Counted from the first letter of the stretch, positions 1 through 9,968 are shown. The stretch is DNA of 64,000 bases from Sphingomonadales bacterium (GCA_016704425.1 JADJAC010000011.1:744001-808000); one strand, 5' to 3'. Numbers and translations: made by a program. The notes: generated by a model from the sequence alone, not told the origin.

Positions 1-3000
1 CCAGTCGAGCGTTCGGCAGTCCGGCGAGCTTGACCGCTATGCCGCCAGCCTTGGACTGACCGCCAGGGAGATGAGAGAACTGGGCCCGGTCGGCATCACC
101 GTGGGCGATGTGTTCAAGGGCCTGTGGAAGACCATCAGCGATGGCCTGAACCTCGGCCCGGTGTTCACCTCGATCAAGGAGTGGGCGGTCGCCGCCTTCG
201 GCAAGGTGCTGGAGGTCGGCAAGATCGCTCTTGCGGTCATCTACGCGGCCTGGGTCGGCGGCTTTAACGCCATCCGCGTGGTCTGGAATGCGCTTCCCGG
301 CGTGATCGGCGAAGCGGCGATCGGTGCGGCCAATCTGCTGATCGCGGCGGTCGAGACCATGGCCAACCGCGCCATCGCCTCCATCAACGCCCTGGTCGCT
401 GGAACCAACGCCGTCCTTGAAGTGGTCGGCCTGCCGCTGCTGTCCCAGATGGACCAGGTGGTGCTGCCCCGCCTTGAGAACCGGTTTGCCGGCAGCACAG
501 GCCGGATGGCCGATGCGGTCCGGGGCGAGTTCACCACGGCCTTTGCCGATGCCGAGGGCATGCTGGACGCCTTCTCCGAACGCTGGCGCCAGAACACCCT
601 CGACGCGGCCCGCACCCGCATCGCCGCCCGCGCCGCCGAGATCCGCGGCGACCGGTCAGATCGCGCCGGCAGCCGCGGGCGCGACAGCGCATCCGATGAG
701 GCCGAGCGCGCCCTGCAGGCAGCCCGTGACTATGCGGCGGCCCTCGTCATGGAGACCGCCAAGATCGGTCGCACCGCGATCGAGATCAAACGTCTCGAGG
801 TCGCCATGGCAGCCCTGCGCGCGCCGACCGACGAGAGCCGGATTGCGATCATTCAGGCGGGGCAAGCCTGGGAGGACGCGACCCGCGCCCAGAACGCCGC
901 CGAGTTTGTGCGCAGTACCGTGACGCCCCTGGAGCTGCAGATCTCGCTGCTGGGCCAGTCGGCCAAGGCCCAAGCACTGGCGACCCTTGAGGCCGAGCGC
1001 GAACAGATCGTGCTGGAGCGCGGGGTGGAGGCCTGGAACCGCTATCACGCAGCCCGCGCAGCCCTGATCGAGCATGACTTTGGTCTGGCCCAGCAGCAGC
1101 AATATCTCGAAAGCCTGCAGGAGATGGCGAGCCTCACCCAGCAGGCCGCGCAAGGCATGTCCGACGCCTTCGGAACCGTCGGCGCGGCGATCGGTGGAGT
1201 GGCGGCCGAGTTTGCCCGCTACGCCGCCCAGCAGACCGCGGCGGCTCAGCGCATCGCCGACGCCGAGCGCGAATACGGCAAGACCTCGTTCCAATATGCC
1301 GCTGCCCGAAACGCCATGACGACCTCGGAGATCAACCACTACGGCAACCTCGCCGGGGCGGCGAAGGGCTTCTTCAAGGAAGGCTCCAAGGGCTACAAGG
1401 CGCTCGAAGCGGCCGAGAAGGCCTTCCGCGCTTTCGAGCTGGCCATCGCCATCAAGAATGCCGCGGTCCGCATTGGCCTGATCGGCGGAGTCACCGCCGC
1501 CAAGGTCGGCAGCGATACCGCCCAGGCCGCCTCCGACACCGCCCGCGCCGGGATCGAACAGGGCAACAGCCTGATCACCACGGGCATCAAGGCGGTCGAG
1601 GCGGTGATCAACGCCATTCGCTCCATGCCTTTCCCGCTCAATATCGCTGCGGGAGCGGCAACCGCTGCCGTGGTCGCCTCGCTCGGCGTCGCCATCGGCG
1701 GGCCTTTGGCGGCGGCGGCAAGGCTGCGGCTCCCACCAACACCGGGACCGGCACCGTCTTTGGCGATGCCGACGCCCAGTCCAAGAGCATCTCCAATGCG
1801 CTGGAGCGCCTGCGCGAGATCGACACCCTGACCATGCGCTATTCGTCGGCCATGCTGGCCTCGCTGCGCAACATCGAGGCCAATCTCGGCGGGCTGACCA
1901 ATCTGATCGTGCGCACCAATGGCGCGGAAAGCTCCGCCGCCGGGGTCGTCACCGGCTTCAAGTCCGACCCGGTCGCGGGCTCGATCTCCAAGGCCATGCA
2001 GGGCGTGGGCAATGTGCTGGCCAAGATCCCCGTGATCGGCGGCCTCCTGGGCGGGATCACCGGCCTGCTTGGCAAGCTGATCGGCTCACTGTTCGGGACC
2101 AAGACCTCGATCACCGGCCAGGGCATCTTCGGCCGCGCCCAGTCGCTGGGCGATGTGCTGGGCGGCGGGTTCGACGCCAGCTATTTCAGCGACATCAAGA
2201 AGACCAAGAAGTTCCTCGGGATCAGTGTCGGCAGCTCGACCAGCACCCAGTTCTCCAACGCCAGCCCCGAGCTTGAGCGCCAGTTCTCGCTGATCTTCTC
2301 GGGCTTCTATGACGCCATCTCGGCTGCCGCCGGGCCGCTCGGCCTCTCGCTCGACGAGGTGCAGAACCGTCTGAAGTCCTTCGTCATCGATATCGGCAAG
2401 ATTGATCTCAAGGGCCTGACCGCCGAGCAGATCCAGGAGAAGCTGGCCGCGGTATTTGGGGCTGCCGCCGACCGCATGGCGCAGTACGCCATTGGCGGGC
2501 TCGAGCAGTTCCAGAAGGTCGGAGAGGGCTATTTCGAGACCCTCGTACGGGTCGCCTCCAGCGTCGAGGCGGTCAGCCAGGCGCTGCAGCTGTTGGGCCA
2601 TCGGGCGAGCGCGCTCGGCGTCGCGGCCTCGCTGGATCTGGTCGATCTTTTCGGCACCGCCCAGGACATGATCTCGGCCACCAACGACTATTTCTCCCTC
2701 TACTATACCAGCGCCGAACAGGCCTCGGCCCGCACCGCCCAGATGAGCGCGGCGCTTGAGGCGCTGGGCCTATCCATGCCCGGCAGCATTGAGGCCTTCC
2801 GCGCCCTGGTCGAAGCCCAGGACCTGACCACTGAGGCCGGGCGCGCGGCCTATGCGGCGCTGCTGCAACTGGCCCCGGCCTTTGCCGACCTGATCGGGGC
2901 GGCCCAGGACGCCGCCAGCGCCGCGGCCATTGCCGACGAGCGGCTTGGCCTTGAACGCCGTCTGATAGAACTACGCGGCGATACCGCTGCGCTTCGGGCA

Positions 3001-3675
3001 CTGGAACTGGCCGCGCTGGATGCGTCGAACCGCGCCCTGCAGACCCAAATCTGGGCGCTCGAGGACGAGGCCAAGGCCGCAAGCGAGGCCGCTGCCGCAG
3101 CCGAGAAACTGCGCACCGCCTGGACCCAGATCACCGACAGCCTGATCGCCGAGGTCAAACGCATTCGCGGCGTCATGGGCGGCGGCTCGGTCAGCTACAG
3201 CGATGCCCTGGCACAGTTCAATGCGGCGACTGCCGCGGCCCGGGCCGGCGACCAGGAGGCCGCCCAGTCCCTGCCGCGCCTGTCGCAGGCCCTGCTCACG
3301 GCCGCCGGCAATATGGCGACCAGCGCCGAGGGACTGGCGCGCATTCAGGGCCAGACCGCCGGCAGCCTCGAAGAGACGCTGGCAATCATCGCCGCCATGG
3401 CGGGAACCGGCGGGGCGACAACCGCCGCCGTCTCCCAGCCCGGCTGGTGGGATCAGTTCGCGGCCGGCCAGACGCCGGGCGTCACGACCGCCGCCAATGA
3501 CAGCGGGCTCGCCATCATCGATGAGCTTCAGGGACTGCGCCAGGAACTGAGCGACCTGCGCGCCGAGCAGATGACGGCCTCGGCAGCCATCGCCTCTGGC
3601 ACCGGCAAGACCGCTCGCATCCTCGAGCGGGTCACGCCGGACGGCGACGCCATCGCTGTGAGGACGGCCGCATGA
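1..3675 (+). pseudogene. Tail tape measure protein, 5'-partial and frameshifted
   Basis: Tape measure proteins set tail length and sit inside the tail tube of long-tailed phages. The reading frame is open from base 2, so the true start lies left of the window. The protein is Ala-rich with hydrophobic stretches (about 80-330 bp) and long helical segments. Its order and sequence match the second tape measure gene at 60489-64000 throughout (for example the shared GPVGITVGD and AFRAFELAIAIKNAAV stretches). The frame changes by -1 near 1702-1708 (GGCGGGCC). The paralogue reads straight through there as an Ala/Phe/Gly-rich linker, and one missing G would restore the frame. The wrong frame stops at 1831 and the correct one continues (MRYSSAML) to 3675. 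It is either a real frameshift mutation or a homopolymer sequencing error; a programmed shift is unlikely because no slippery heptamer is present. Confidence 0.85.
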
Positions 3676-4565
3676 GGCTGATCCGCCCCACAACCCTGAC
3701 TGACGCCATGCTGACCAGCAGCACCGCGCCAGAGACCGACTATCCCGCCTGGTCGTCGGCCACCGCCTATGCGGTCGGCGCCCGGGTGATCCTGGCGGCG
3801 ACCCACCGGCGCTATGAGGCGCTGGCGGCCTCGACCAATGTCAGCCCATCCGCCGATCCGACCAAATGGCTGGATCTGGGCCCCACCAACCGCTGGGCCA
3901 TGTTCGACGCCCGGGTTGGCACCGCCACCAGCCGAACAGGCTCGCTGCAGGTGGGTCTGGCCCCCGGCGCCATCGACGCTTTGGCCCTGATCGACACCGA
4001 GGCCGAGAGCGCGACCGTGACGCTGACGGTCAGCGGCGTGCAGGTCTATTCGCGCAGCCAGACCTTCAATGTCGGCGGCGTGGCCATCGACAACTGGTTC
4101 TCCTGGTTCTTCGAGCCGCTCGGCCAAAAGACGTCGATGCTGTTTCTGGATGTACCGGTCTATGCGGCCGGCCAGCTCAGCGTGACCCTGACCCGGGATA
4201 ACCCAGCTGACAGCGTCTCCTGCGGCACGCTGCTCGTCGGTCGCCAGCTGTCTCTCGGCGACACCGAGCACGGGGCCGACATCGGCATCATCGACTACAG
4301 CCGCAAAGAGACCGACCAGTTCGGGGTGACTTCCGTGGTCGAGCGGGCCTTCGCCAAACGCATGACCGCCAAGGTGGTCCTGGCCACCGACGCCATCGAC
4401 GACATCCACCGGAGTCTCGCCGCCCTTCGCGCCACGCCCGTCCTGTGGATCGGCTCGGAGAGCTTCGAGAGCCTCACCGTCTACGGCTTCTACAAAGAGT
4501 TCTCGATCGACATCGCCTATCCGACGGTCAGCTACTGCAGCCTGACCATCGAGGGCCTGACCTGA
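3672..4565 (+). CDS. Phage tail protein, possibly distal tail/baseplate component
   Basis: A 297-residue protein whose ATG overlaps the tape measure stop (ATGA), showing translational coupling. The gene directly after a siphophage tape measure normally encodes the distal tail or a tail-tip protein, which is the basis for the suggested role. The N-terminus (about residues 24-60, with WSSATAYAVGARV and YEAL) resembles the short carbohydrate-binding/ChtBD-like segments seen in tail proteins. The rest looks beta-rich and ends in a domain (about 200-297) without obvious motifs. No enzyme motif is visible. Family assignment is by position more than sequence. Confidence 0.6.
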   Translation: MRLIRPTTLTDAMLTSSTAPETDYPAWSSATAYAVGARVILAATHRRYEALAASTNVSPSADPTKWLDLGPTNRWAMFDARVGTATSRTGSLQVGLAPGAIDALALIDTEAESATVTLTVSGVQVYSRSQTFNVGGVAIDNWFSWFFEPLGQKTSMLFLDVPVYAAGQLSVTLTRDNPADSVSCGTLLVGRQLSLGDTEHGADIGIIDYSRKETDQFGVTSVVERAFAKRMTAKVVLATDAIDDIHRSLAALRATPVLWIGSESFESLTVYGFYKEFSIDIAYPTVSYCSLTIEGLT

Positions 4566-4581
4566 GTTTTCAGGAGACCCC

Positions 4582-5667
4582 ATGCCCATCACATCCCTGC
4601 CAACGCCGCCGTCCCGGACGGATGCGGCGAACTTCAACGCGCGCGCCGACGCCTTCCTGGGCGCGCTGCCGACCTTTGCGACCGAGGCCAATGCGCTCGC
4701 CACCGAGGTCAACGGCTATGTGGTCAGCGCCTCATCCAGCGCCGCCACCGCCGTCAATGCGCCGGGCACCAGCGCGACCAGCACAACCAGCCTTGCGATC
4801 GGCACCGGCTCCAAGTCGCTCACGGTCCAGACCGGCAAGGCCTTCGTCATCGGCCAATGGGTGACGATCACCAGCACAGCCAGCCCCGCCAACTGGATGC
4901 ACGGCCAGATCACCGCCTATACGAGCGGCACCGGCGCTCTTGTGGTCAATGTGGGCCTGACCAGCGGCAGCGGCACGATCGCGGCCTGGACCGTCGCCCT
5001 GAGCGCGCCCAGCCAGGGCGGCAACTCGGTGCTGACCTCGGGAAGCTACGCCGACCCGGCCTGGATCACCTCTCTGGCCGCTGCCAAACTGACCGGCCAG
5101 GCGGCCATCGCCAATGGTGGCACCGGCGCTGCAACAGCGCCTGATGCCCGCACCAACCTTGGCCTCGTGATCGGCTCCCAGGTCCAGGCCTATAACGCCG
5201 CCCTGGATCAATGGGCGGCCAAGGCGGTCCCGGCGGGGGCGGCTGTCGGCACCACCGATACCCAGACCCTGACCAACAAGACACTGACCGCCATGGCGTC
5301 GGCCTCCACGGTCAGGGACAGCGCCGGTACGAGCTATGCCATCGGCTACCGCGAGGTGCCGCAGAACGCCCAGAACGGCGCCTACACGCTCAGCCTCGCC
5401 GACGTCGGAAAACACATCTTCAGCGCCAACGCAGGTGCCCAGACCATCACCCTGCCGACCAATACGGTGGCGGCCTTCGCCATCGGCACAGCCATCACCA
5501 TCGTCAATGCTGGCACATCGCCGATCTCCCTCTCGGCGGCCGGCGTCACCCTCTATCAGGCCGGCAGCGGCAACACCGGCAACCGGACGATTGCGGTCCG
5601 GGGCGTCGCAACCCTTCTCAAGGTCGGGACCGATGTCTGGTTCATCTCTGGCGCCGGGATCAGCTGA
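4582..5667 (+). CDS. Putative tail fibre protein
   Basis: A 361-residue protein preceded by an AGGAG ribosome site. It is Ala/Thr/Ser/Gly-rich with low charge. It contains the ANGGTGAATAPDARTNLG segment (about residues 178-195), which is typical of phage tail fibres that repeat this fold, and a C-terminal beta-rich part with regularly spaced Thr/Ile strands. Such proteins form trimeric fibres at the tail tip and recognise the host surface. It lies in a run of tail genes and its stop overlaps the next start (TGATG). The exact receptor or family cannot be read from sequence. Confidence 0.65.
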   Translation: MPITSLPTPPSRTDAANFNARADAFLGALPTFATEANALATEVNGYVVSASSSAATAVNAPGTSATSTTSLAIGTGSKSLTVQTGKAFVIGQWVTITSTASPANWMHGQITAYTSGTGALVVNVGLTSGSGTIAAWTVALSAPSQGGNSVLTSGSYADPAWITSLAAAKLTGQAAIANGGTGAATAPDARTNLGLVIGSQVQAYNAALDQWAAKAVPAGAAVGTTDTQTLTNKTLTAMASASTVRDSAGTSYAIGYREVPQNAQNGAYTLSLADVGKHIFSANAGAQTITLPTNTVAAFAIGTAITIVNAGTSPISLSAAGVTLYQAGSGNTGNRTIAVRGVATLLKVGTDVWFISGAGIS

Positions 5668-6098
5668 TGAGCGGGATCATGGGCATGCTGCTGGGCACGG
5701 GTGGTGCAAGCCTCACGGTGACCCGAGGCAGCTATGCCGAGATTGGCAAACTGAGCACTTATTACTGCGGCTACGACGCCTCGGTCGGGCTCTATGTCAA
5801 CTTCGGGTCCATCGCGCCGGTCCCGGCACTTTTCAACGGGGCGACCGTCAAGGCGGTCTATTCCTACGGCTTCGCCCCCAATGAGGCGCTGGCCTACACG
5901 ATGATCTTCTCGGGCAATCAGGCCACCGGTTTCGTCACGGGCCTGACCATCAACGGCACCAGCGTCGATGGGTCGGTTGGCGCTCCGAGCTTCGATGCCA
6001 CCAATAACGAAACCACATTCTCGCTCTTTGCGACTGTCGCCGGCCCGACCCTGTTTGGTCTCTCCGACGGCCTGACCTCGAGCGTTTCTCTAAGCTGA
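5667..6098 (+). CDS. Hypothetical phage tail-region protein
   Basis: A 143-residue protein whose start codon shares a base with the preceding fibre stop, so the two are probably translated together. The N-terminus (MSGIMGMLLGTGG) is Gly-rich and hydrophobic and the remainder is beta-rich with many Gly, Thr and Ser. This kind of small structural protein often accompanies fibres as a cap or accessory subunit. I do not recognise a family. Confidence 0.55.
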   Translation: MSGIMGMLLGTGGASLTVTRGSYAEIGKLSTYYCGYDASVGLYVNFGSIAPVPALFNGATVKAVYSYGFAPNEALAYTMIFSGNQATGFVTGLTINGTSVDGSVGAPSFDATNNETTFSLFATVAGPTLFGLSDGLTSSVSLS

Positions 6099-6107
6099 GG
6101 CCCCTCC

Positions 6108-6263
6108 ATGACTGATGAACCGACCCCCACGCCTGCGGACCCGCAGGCGCAAGACGCCGTGCCTGATGCCCCGATTGAACCTCGTCCGCCGCGTCGACGG
6201 ATCGGCGAGATCGACGGCGTACGGGTCGAGCTGGAACTGCACGATCAGCCGGAGGAACTGTGA
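6108..6263 (+). CDS. Small Pro-rich phage protein, 51 aa
   Basis: Begins at an ATG after CCCCTCC and ends with TGA overlapping the next ATG (TGATG). The N-terminal half is Pro/Ala/Asp-rich and probably disordered. The C-terminal half (RRRIGEIDGVRVELELHDQP) is a short basic-to-acidic segment. Good overlap with its neighbour and lack of alternative genes in the gap support coding. Function is unknown. Confidence 0.45.
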   Translation: MTDEPTPTPADPQAQDAVPDAPIEPRPPRRRIGEIDGVRVELELHDQPEEL

Positions 6264-6724
6264 TGAAAAACGTCAGCTACCGTTACAGCGTCTGCCATGC
6301 CGATCGGGTGACGCTCGATGTTGGCGAGATCCTGACCTTTCCCCGCGGCTCGGCTGCGCGGTCCCTCGGCGTCCTGGTGCTGCAGGGCCGGCTGGAAAGC
6401 ACTGAGATTGAGACCGGCGATGTACTGCTGCGCGAGCCCGAGCCCATCGGGTTCTTGAAACGGTTCTCAGGAACCTCACCCATCAGTGTGTTTGCGCCCG
6501 ATGGCGCGGAGTGGTTCTGCCTGTCGCGCAACGATTCCGGCGACCGCGAGGTGGCCTGCCAGACCATCGACGGCGAGTTCATGCTGGCGGCTGGCTGGGG
6601 TTTGATCGTCGCCCAAGGCAGTGTCGTCATCGACGGGATCGAGGTCGCGCAGGACCGGTATTTCAAGCCGCGGCTGACGGACCTGAACGGCACCGGCGCA
6701 GGGATCATTCTCCTTGTCCGCTGA
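6263..6724 (+). CDS. Hypothetical protein, cupin-like beta-rich
   Basis: A 153-residue protein. A GTG lies one codon upstream, but the ATG at 6263 overlaps the previous stop and is preferred. The sequence alternates hydrophobic and polar residues in short strands with Gly/Asp turns (LDVGEILTF, LVLQGRLES, LIVAQGSVVIDG). This pattern fits a double-stranded beta-helix (cupin) fold, but the metal-binding His pattern is not evident. It sits between tail genes and the lysis block. The fold suggestion is an inference from sequence pattern only. Confidence 0.5.
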   Translation: MKNVSYRYSVCHADRVTLDVGEILTFPRGSAARSLGVLVLQGRLESTEIETGDVLLREPEPIGFLKRFSGTSPISVFAPDGAEWFCLSRNDSGDREVACQTIDGEFMLAAGWGLIVAQGSVVIDGIEVAQDRYFKPRLTDLNGTGAGIILLVR

Positions 6725-6956
6725 TCTGTCGCCTTCGCCCGGGGGCGCTTCGCGTCCTGAGACCGATCATGCCGAGATGAAGCGGGAGCTGGCCGAGGTG
6801 CGCGCCGATATCCAGGCGCTGCGCACCGACGTTCAGGACCTCGTCTCGGCCTGGAAGACCGCCACGGGCGTGGTCAAGTTCGTCAAATGGCTGTCGACCC
6901 TGATGGCCGCGATGGCGGTGATCTACGCCACCCTCAAAGGCCTGGCTGGCCGCTAA
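6714..6956 (+). CDS. Small coiled-coil membrane protein, lysis-region
   Basis: Up to 80 residues from a TTG at 6714 that overlaps the previous gene, or 59 residues from the ATG at 6777. It has a charged heptad segment (MKRELAEVRADIQALRTDVQDL) followed by one transmembrane helix (about residues 57-75, WLSTLMAAMAVIYATLKGL). Coiled coil plus a single membrane span directly before an endolysin is typical of small holin or spanin-like accessory proteins. The precise role is not established. Confidence 0.55.
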   Translation: MSADLSPSPGGASRPETDHAEMKRELAEVRADIQALRTDVQDLVSAWKTATGVVKFVKWLSTLMAAMAVIYATLKGLAGR

Positions 6957-6971
6957 CCTCCGGAGACATCG

Positions 6972-7508
6972 ATGCCCCAGCTTCTTCCAGCCTATCGCTG
7001 GATCGACGAGGTGCGCCCGCTGCCCAGGATGGTGGCTGAAGCCCTCCGGCTCTACGGCACGATCGAGACGCCGGGCGCCGCCGACAACCCGGTCATTCTG
7101 GACTGGGCCAAAGAGGCCGGGCTCTCGAAGGCCTATTCATCCGACGCCGTGCCCTGGTGCGGCCTCTTCATGGCGCTGATCGCCAAGCGCGCCGGCAAGG
7201 CCGCGCCGGCCAAGCCGCTGTGGGCCCGAAGCTGGAGCCGGTTTGGCATTGCCTCACCGCAAGCGGCGCTGGGCGATGTGCTGGTGTTTTCCCGCACCAA
7301 GGGCGGAGGTCATGTTGGCCTCTATATCGGCGAGGACGAAACCGCCTTCCATGTCCTGGGCGGCAATCAGGCTGATGCCGTCAGCATCGTCCGCATCGCC
7401 AAATCGCGCTGCATCGCCATTCGCCGGCCGATCTACCGGGTCCAGCCCGCCAGCGTGGCGCCGGTTCACCTCGCCGCCTCAGGCGTCATCTCGACCAATG
7501 AGGCCTGA
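6972..7508 (+). CDS. Endolysin, TIGR02594/CHAP-like peptidoglycan hydrolase
   Basis: A 178-residue protein preceded by CCGGAG. It carries the Cys/His pattern of TIGR02594-type cell-wall hydrolases: PWCGLFMA with the presumed catalytic Cys (about residue 62) and GGHVGLYIGED with the His (about residue 115). Such enzymes cleave peptidoglycan at the end of the lytic cycle. No signal peptide is visible, so export would depend on a holin; holin-like genes flank it. It is followed by a rho-independent terminator. Confidence 0.75.
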   Translation: MPQLLPAYRWIDEVRPLPRMVAEALRLYGTIETPGAADNPVILDWAKEAGLSKAYSSDAVPWCGLFMALIAKRAGKAAPAKPLWARSWSRFGIASPQAALGDVLVFSRTKGGGHVGLYIGEDETAFHVLGGNQADAVSIVRIAKSRCIAIRRPIYRVQPASVAPVHLAASGVISTNEA

Positions 7509-7533
7509 TCTCACCCTTCACCACCGCCCAACC

Positions 7534-7558
7534 GCCCGCGCTTTTGCGGGCATTTTTT
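7534..7558 (+). terminator. Rho-independent terminator after the endolysin
   Basis: Perfect 6-bp stem GCCCGC/GCGGGC (7534-7539 and 7546-7551) with a 6-base loop, followed by CATTTTTT. It lies between the endolysin stop and the next ribosome site, so it probably attenuates rather than ends the late transcript. Confidence 0.75.
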
Positions 7559-7571
7559 ATGGAGAAACGAC

Positions 7572-7766
7572 ATGGACGATCTCAAACCCTGGTGGACCTC
7601 CAAGGCCATCTGGACCGGCCTGATCGGCAGCGCCTGGGGCGTGGCCGGCACGCTTGGCCTGCTGCCCGACGGCCTCAGCCAGGCCGATGTGCTGACCGTG
7701 GTCCTGGCCATCACCGGCATTGGCGGGGTGGTGTTTCGCAAGACCGCCCGCGCTCGCATCGGCTGA
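7572..7766 (+). CDS. Holin-like small membrane protein
   Basis: A 64-residue protein with GGAGAAACGAC before its ATG. It has a hydrophobic segment at about 14-32 (IWTGLIGSAWGVAGTLGLL), a second at about 40-54 (VLTVVLAITGIGGVVF) and a basic tail (RKTARARIG). Two membrane spans with a charged end and position beside the endolysin fit a class II holin-like protein that permeabilises the inner membrane. Family identity is not certain. Confidence 0.6.
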   Translation: MDDLKPWWTSKAIWTGLIGSAWGVAGTLGLLPDGLSQADVLTVVLAITGIGGVVFRKTARARIG

Positions 7767-7824
7767 CCCCGCTGGCGTAGGCAACGCTGTCTGCGCCAGC
7801 CCTCATTTCCGAAAAGGTGCAGGC

Positions 7825-8136
7825 ATGACCAGGCTGACGATCCGCCGCGGCGGCACCAAGCGCCTGCGCGCGACCTATTTCACCGATCAGCCGGCGGGGA
7901 TCGTCCGGAACCTCTCCGGCCTGTCGCTGATCATCATCGACCAGAGCGCCAATATCGCCGCGCCCACGGTCTCGATCCTGACGCCGGCCAGCCTCGGCCA
8001 GATCCAGATCCTCTGGACCGACGAGCAGACCGCTGCTCTCAACCGCGGGCTTGGCCGGGTCTGGCTGACCCTCGGGCTGGAGAACACCAGCGGGGAGCGT
8101 GAGGTCCTGCCGACCCTCACGTTTGATGTCGAATGA
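7825..8136 (+). CDS. Hypothetical phage protein, baseplate-accessory-like
   Basis: A 103-residue protein whose ATG follows GAAAAGGTGCAGGC. It starts with a basic strand (MTRLTIRRGGTKRLRATYF) and reads as an all-beta domain with hydrophobic strands such as LSLIIIDQ and VWLTLGLE. This arrangement is seen in small immunoglobulin-like or upper-baseplate proteins that precede collagen-like fibre genes. Its stop overlaps the next start (ATGA). A 7-bp inverted repeat GCTGGCG/CGCCAGC lies at about 7770-7799 just upstream. Confidence 0.55.
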   Translation: MTRLTIRRGGTKRLRATYFTDQPAGIVRNLSGLSLIIIDQSANIAAPTVSILTPASLGQIQILWTDEQTAALNRGLGRVWLTLGLENTSGEREVLPTLTFDVE

Positions 8137-8426
8137 CCGCCGCGCTCCAGATCCTGGAGACGGTCCAGTCCCTCGTCGTTGAAACCGAAGACGGCGCCCT
8201 GACCCTCCTCATCGAAGGACAGGGCATCGCCGGGCCCGCAGGCCCCACAGGCCCCCAAGGGCCGGTGGGGCCGCAAGGGCCTGCAACCCCGGCCACCACG
8301 CTCACCCAACTTGGCGACGTCACCGTCACGGCCCCAGCGGCCGGCGACGTGCTGATGTTCACCGCCCCCCAGAACCGATGGACCAACTCAAACGCGACCG
8401 GGCTGGTCGACGGAGGAAATTTCTAA
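8133..8426 (+). CDS. Collagen-like short tail fibre protein
   Basis: A 97-residue protein with six Gly-X-Y triplets (GPAGPTGPQGPVGPQGP, about residues 33-50) flanked by a helical N-terminus and a beta-rich C-terminus. Gly-X-Y repeats in phage fibres fold as short collagen triple helices that trimerise the fibre. It overlaps the preceding gene by 4 bp and is followed immediately by the large fibre gene. Confidence 0.65.
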   Translation: MTAALQILETVQSLVVETEDGALTLLIEGQGIAGPAGPTGPQGPVGPQGPATPATTLTQLGDVTVTAPAAGDVLMFTAPQNRWTNSNATGLVDGGNF

Positions 8427-9968
8427 ATGGCCAACACACTTCGCATCAAACGCCGCGCTGCGGGTGGCTCCGCTGGTGCGCCCGCTTCGCTGGCCAATGC
8501 CGAGCTTGCCTTCAACGAGCAGGACAACACCCTCTACTACGGCACCGGCACTGGCGGCGCAGGCGGCACGGCGACGTCCGTCATTGCGATTGGCGGCCCG
8601 GGCGCTTTTGTCGGGTTGGCGGGCGATCAGACGGTCGCCGGCATCAAGACCTTCTCCAGCACCATTGGCGGCTCGATCACCGGCAATGCCGCGACCGCCA
8701 CCAAGCTGGTTACGGCCAGATCGCTGGCGGTGTCAGGAGACGTCTCGGGCTCGGCGAGCTTTGACGGATCGGCCAACGCCACCATCGCGGCGACCCTCGC
8801 CAATAGTGGGGCTACCGCCGGGACCTATGGCTCGGCCACGCAGGTCTTCCAGATCACCATCGACGCCAAGGGCCGAGTGACGCTAGCGGCCGGCGTCGCC
8901 ATCAGCTTCCCGGTGAACTCGGTCGCTGGCCGCACCGGCGCCATCACCTTGACCACCGCCGATGTGGCGGAAGGCGCAAACCTCTACTTCACCGACGCCC
9001 GGGTGCGCGCCAACCGGCTCGACCAACTGGCAGCGCCCACCGCCGCAGTGGCCATGAACGCCCAGCGGCTGACCGGCCTTGCCGAACCGACGGCCGCCCA
9101 GGACGCGGCCACCAAGAACTATGTCGACCTGACGGTTCAGGGGCTCGATCCCAAGGCCTCGGTCAGGGCGGCATCGACCGGCAACATCGCGGCCCTGACC
9201 GGCACCATGACCATCGACGGCGTGGCGCTCATCGCCGGCGACCGGGTGCTGGTTAAGGACCAGACCACGCCGGGCCAGAACGGTGTCTATGTTGTCGCCG
9301 CTAGCACCTGGGCCCGGGCGGTCGATCTGTCGACCTGGGACGAGCATGTGTCGGCCTATCTGTTCGTCGAGCAGGGCACGATCAACGCTGACATCGGATT
9401 CCTCTGCACCGCCGATAGCGGCGGCACTCTGGGCACCACCGCCATCGCCTTCGTCCAGTTCAATGGCGCAGGCCAGGTGGTGGCCGGCGCAGGCCTGACC
9501 AAGACCGGCAACAGCATTGACGTGGGTGCCGGCACAGGGATCGCGGTCAGCGCCGACAGCATCGCCCTGACCGGCCAGGCCCTGGCGCTGCATAACCTCG
9601 CCACCAGCGGCCTGGTCGCGCGCACCGCGGCCGATACGGTCACCGGGCGCACCCTGACGGCGGGCTCTGCCAAGCTGACCGTCACCAATGGCGACGGCAT
9701 CGCGGGCAACCCGACCCTCGATGTGAACGAGGCCAATCTCACCCATAACAACATCGGCGGCACGCTGGGCGTCACCAAGGGCGGCACCGGGGCCACGACC
9801 CTTACCGGCTACATCAAGGGCGCGGGCGCGGCGGCGTTCACGGCCTCGGCCACCATCCCCAGCACCGATATCACCGGGCTTGGCACCATCGCAGCCCAGG
9901 CCGCCAGCAATGTCGCCATCACGGGCGGCACGATCGACAACATCACCCTGGATGGCGGCACCTTCTGA
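8427..9968 (+). CDS. Large tail fibre protein
   Basis: A 513-residue protein starting directly after the collagen-like gene. The N-terminus (MANTLRIKRRAAGG) and the segment NAELAFNEQDNTLYYG are typical of phage fibre heads. The centre (about 235-350) contains NYVDLTVQGLDPKASVRAA and DRVLVKDQT with NGVYVV, a recurring fibre domain. GGTGATT-like loops near 455 and low-complexity Gly/Thr/Ala strands fit a trimeric beta-structured shaft. Expected role: host recognition at the tail tip. The start of the next gene overlaps its stop. Confidence 0.75.
   Translation: MANTLRIKRRAAGGSAGAPASLANAELAFNEQDNTLYYGTGTGGAGGTATSVIAIGGPGAFVGLAGDQTVAGIKTFSSTIGGSITGNAATATKLVTARSLAVSGDVSGSASFDGSANATIAATLANSGATAGTYGSATQVFQITIDAKGRVTLAAGVAISFPVNSVAGRTGAITLTTADVAEGANLYFTDARVRANRLDQLAAPTAAVAMNAQRLTGLAEPTAAQDAATKNYVDLTVQGLDPKASVRAASTGNIAALTGTMTIDGVALIAGDRVLVKDQTTPGQNGVYVVAASTWARAVDLSTWDEHVSAYLFVEQGTINADIGFLCTADSGGTLGTTAIAFVQFNGAGQVVAGAGLTKTGNSIDVGAGTGIAVSADSIALTGQALALHNLATSGLVARTAADTVTGRTLTAGSAKLTVTNGDGIAGNPTLDVNEANLTHNNIGGTLGVTKGGTGATTLTGYIKGAGAAAFTASATIPSTDITGLGTIAAQAASNVAITGGTIDNITLDGGTF

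Noticed and set aside
1690..1720. Programmed frameshift in the first tape measure gene
   Set aside because: No slippery heptamer is present and the homologue reads in one frame.
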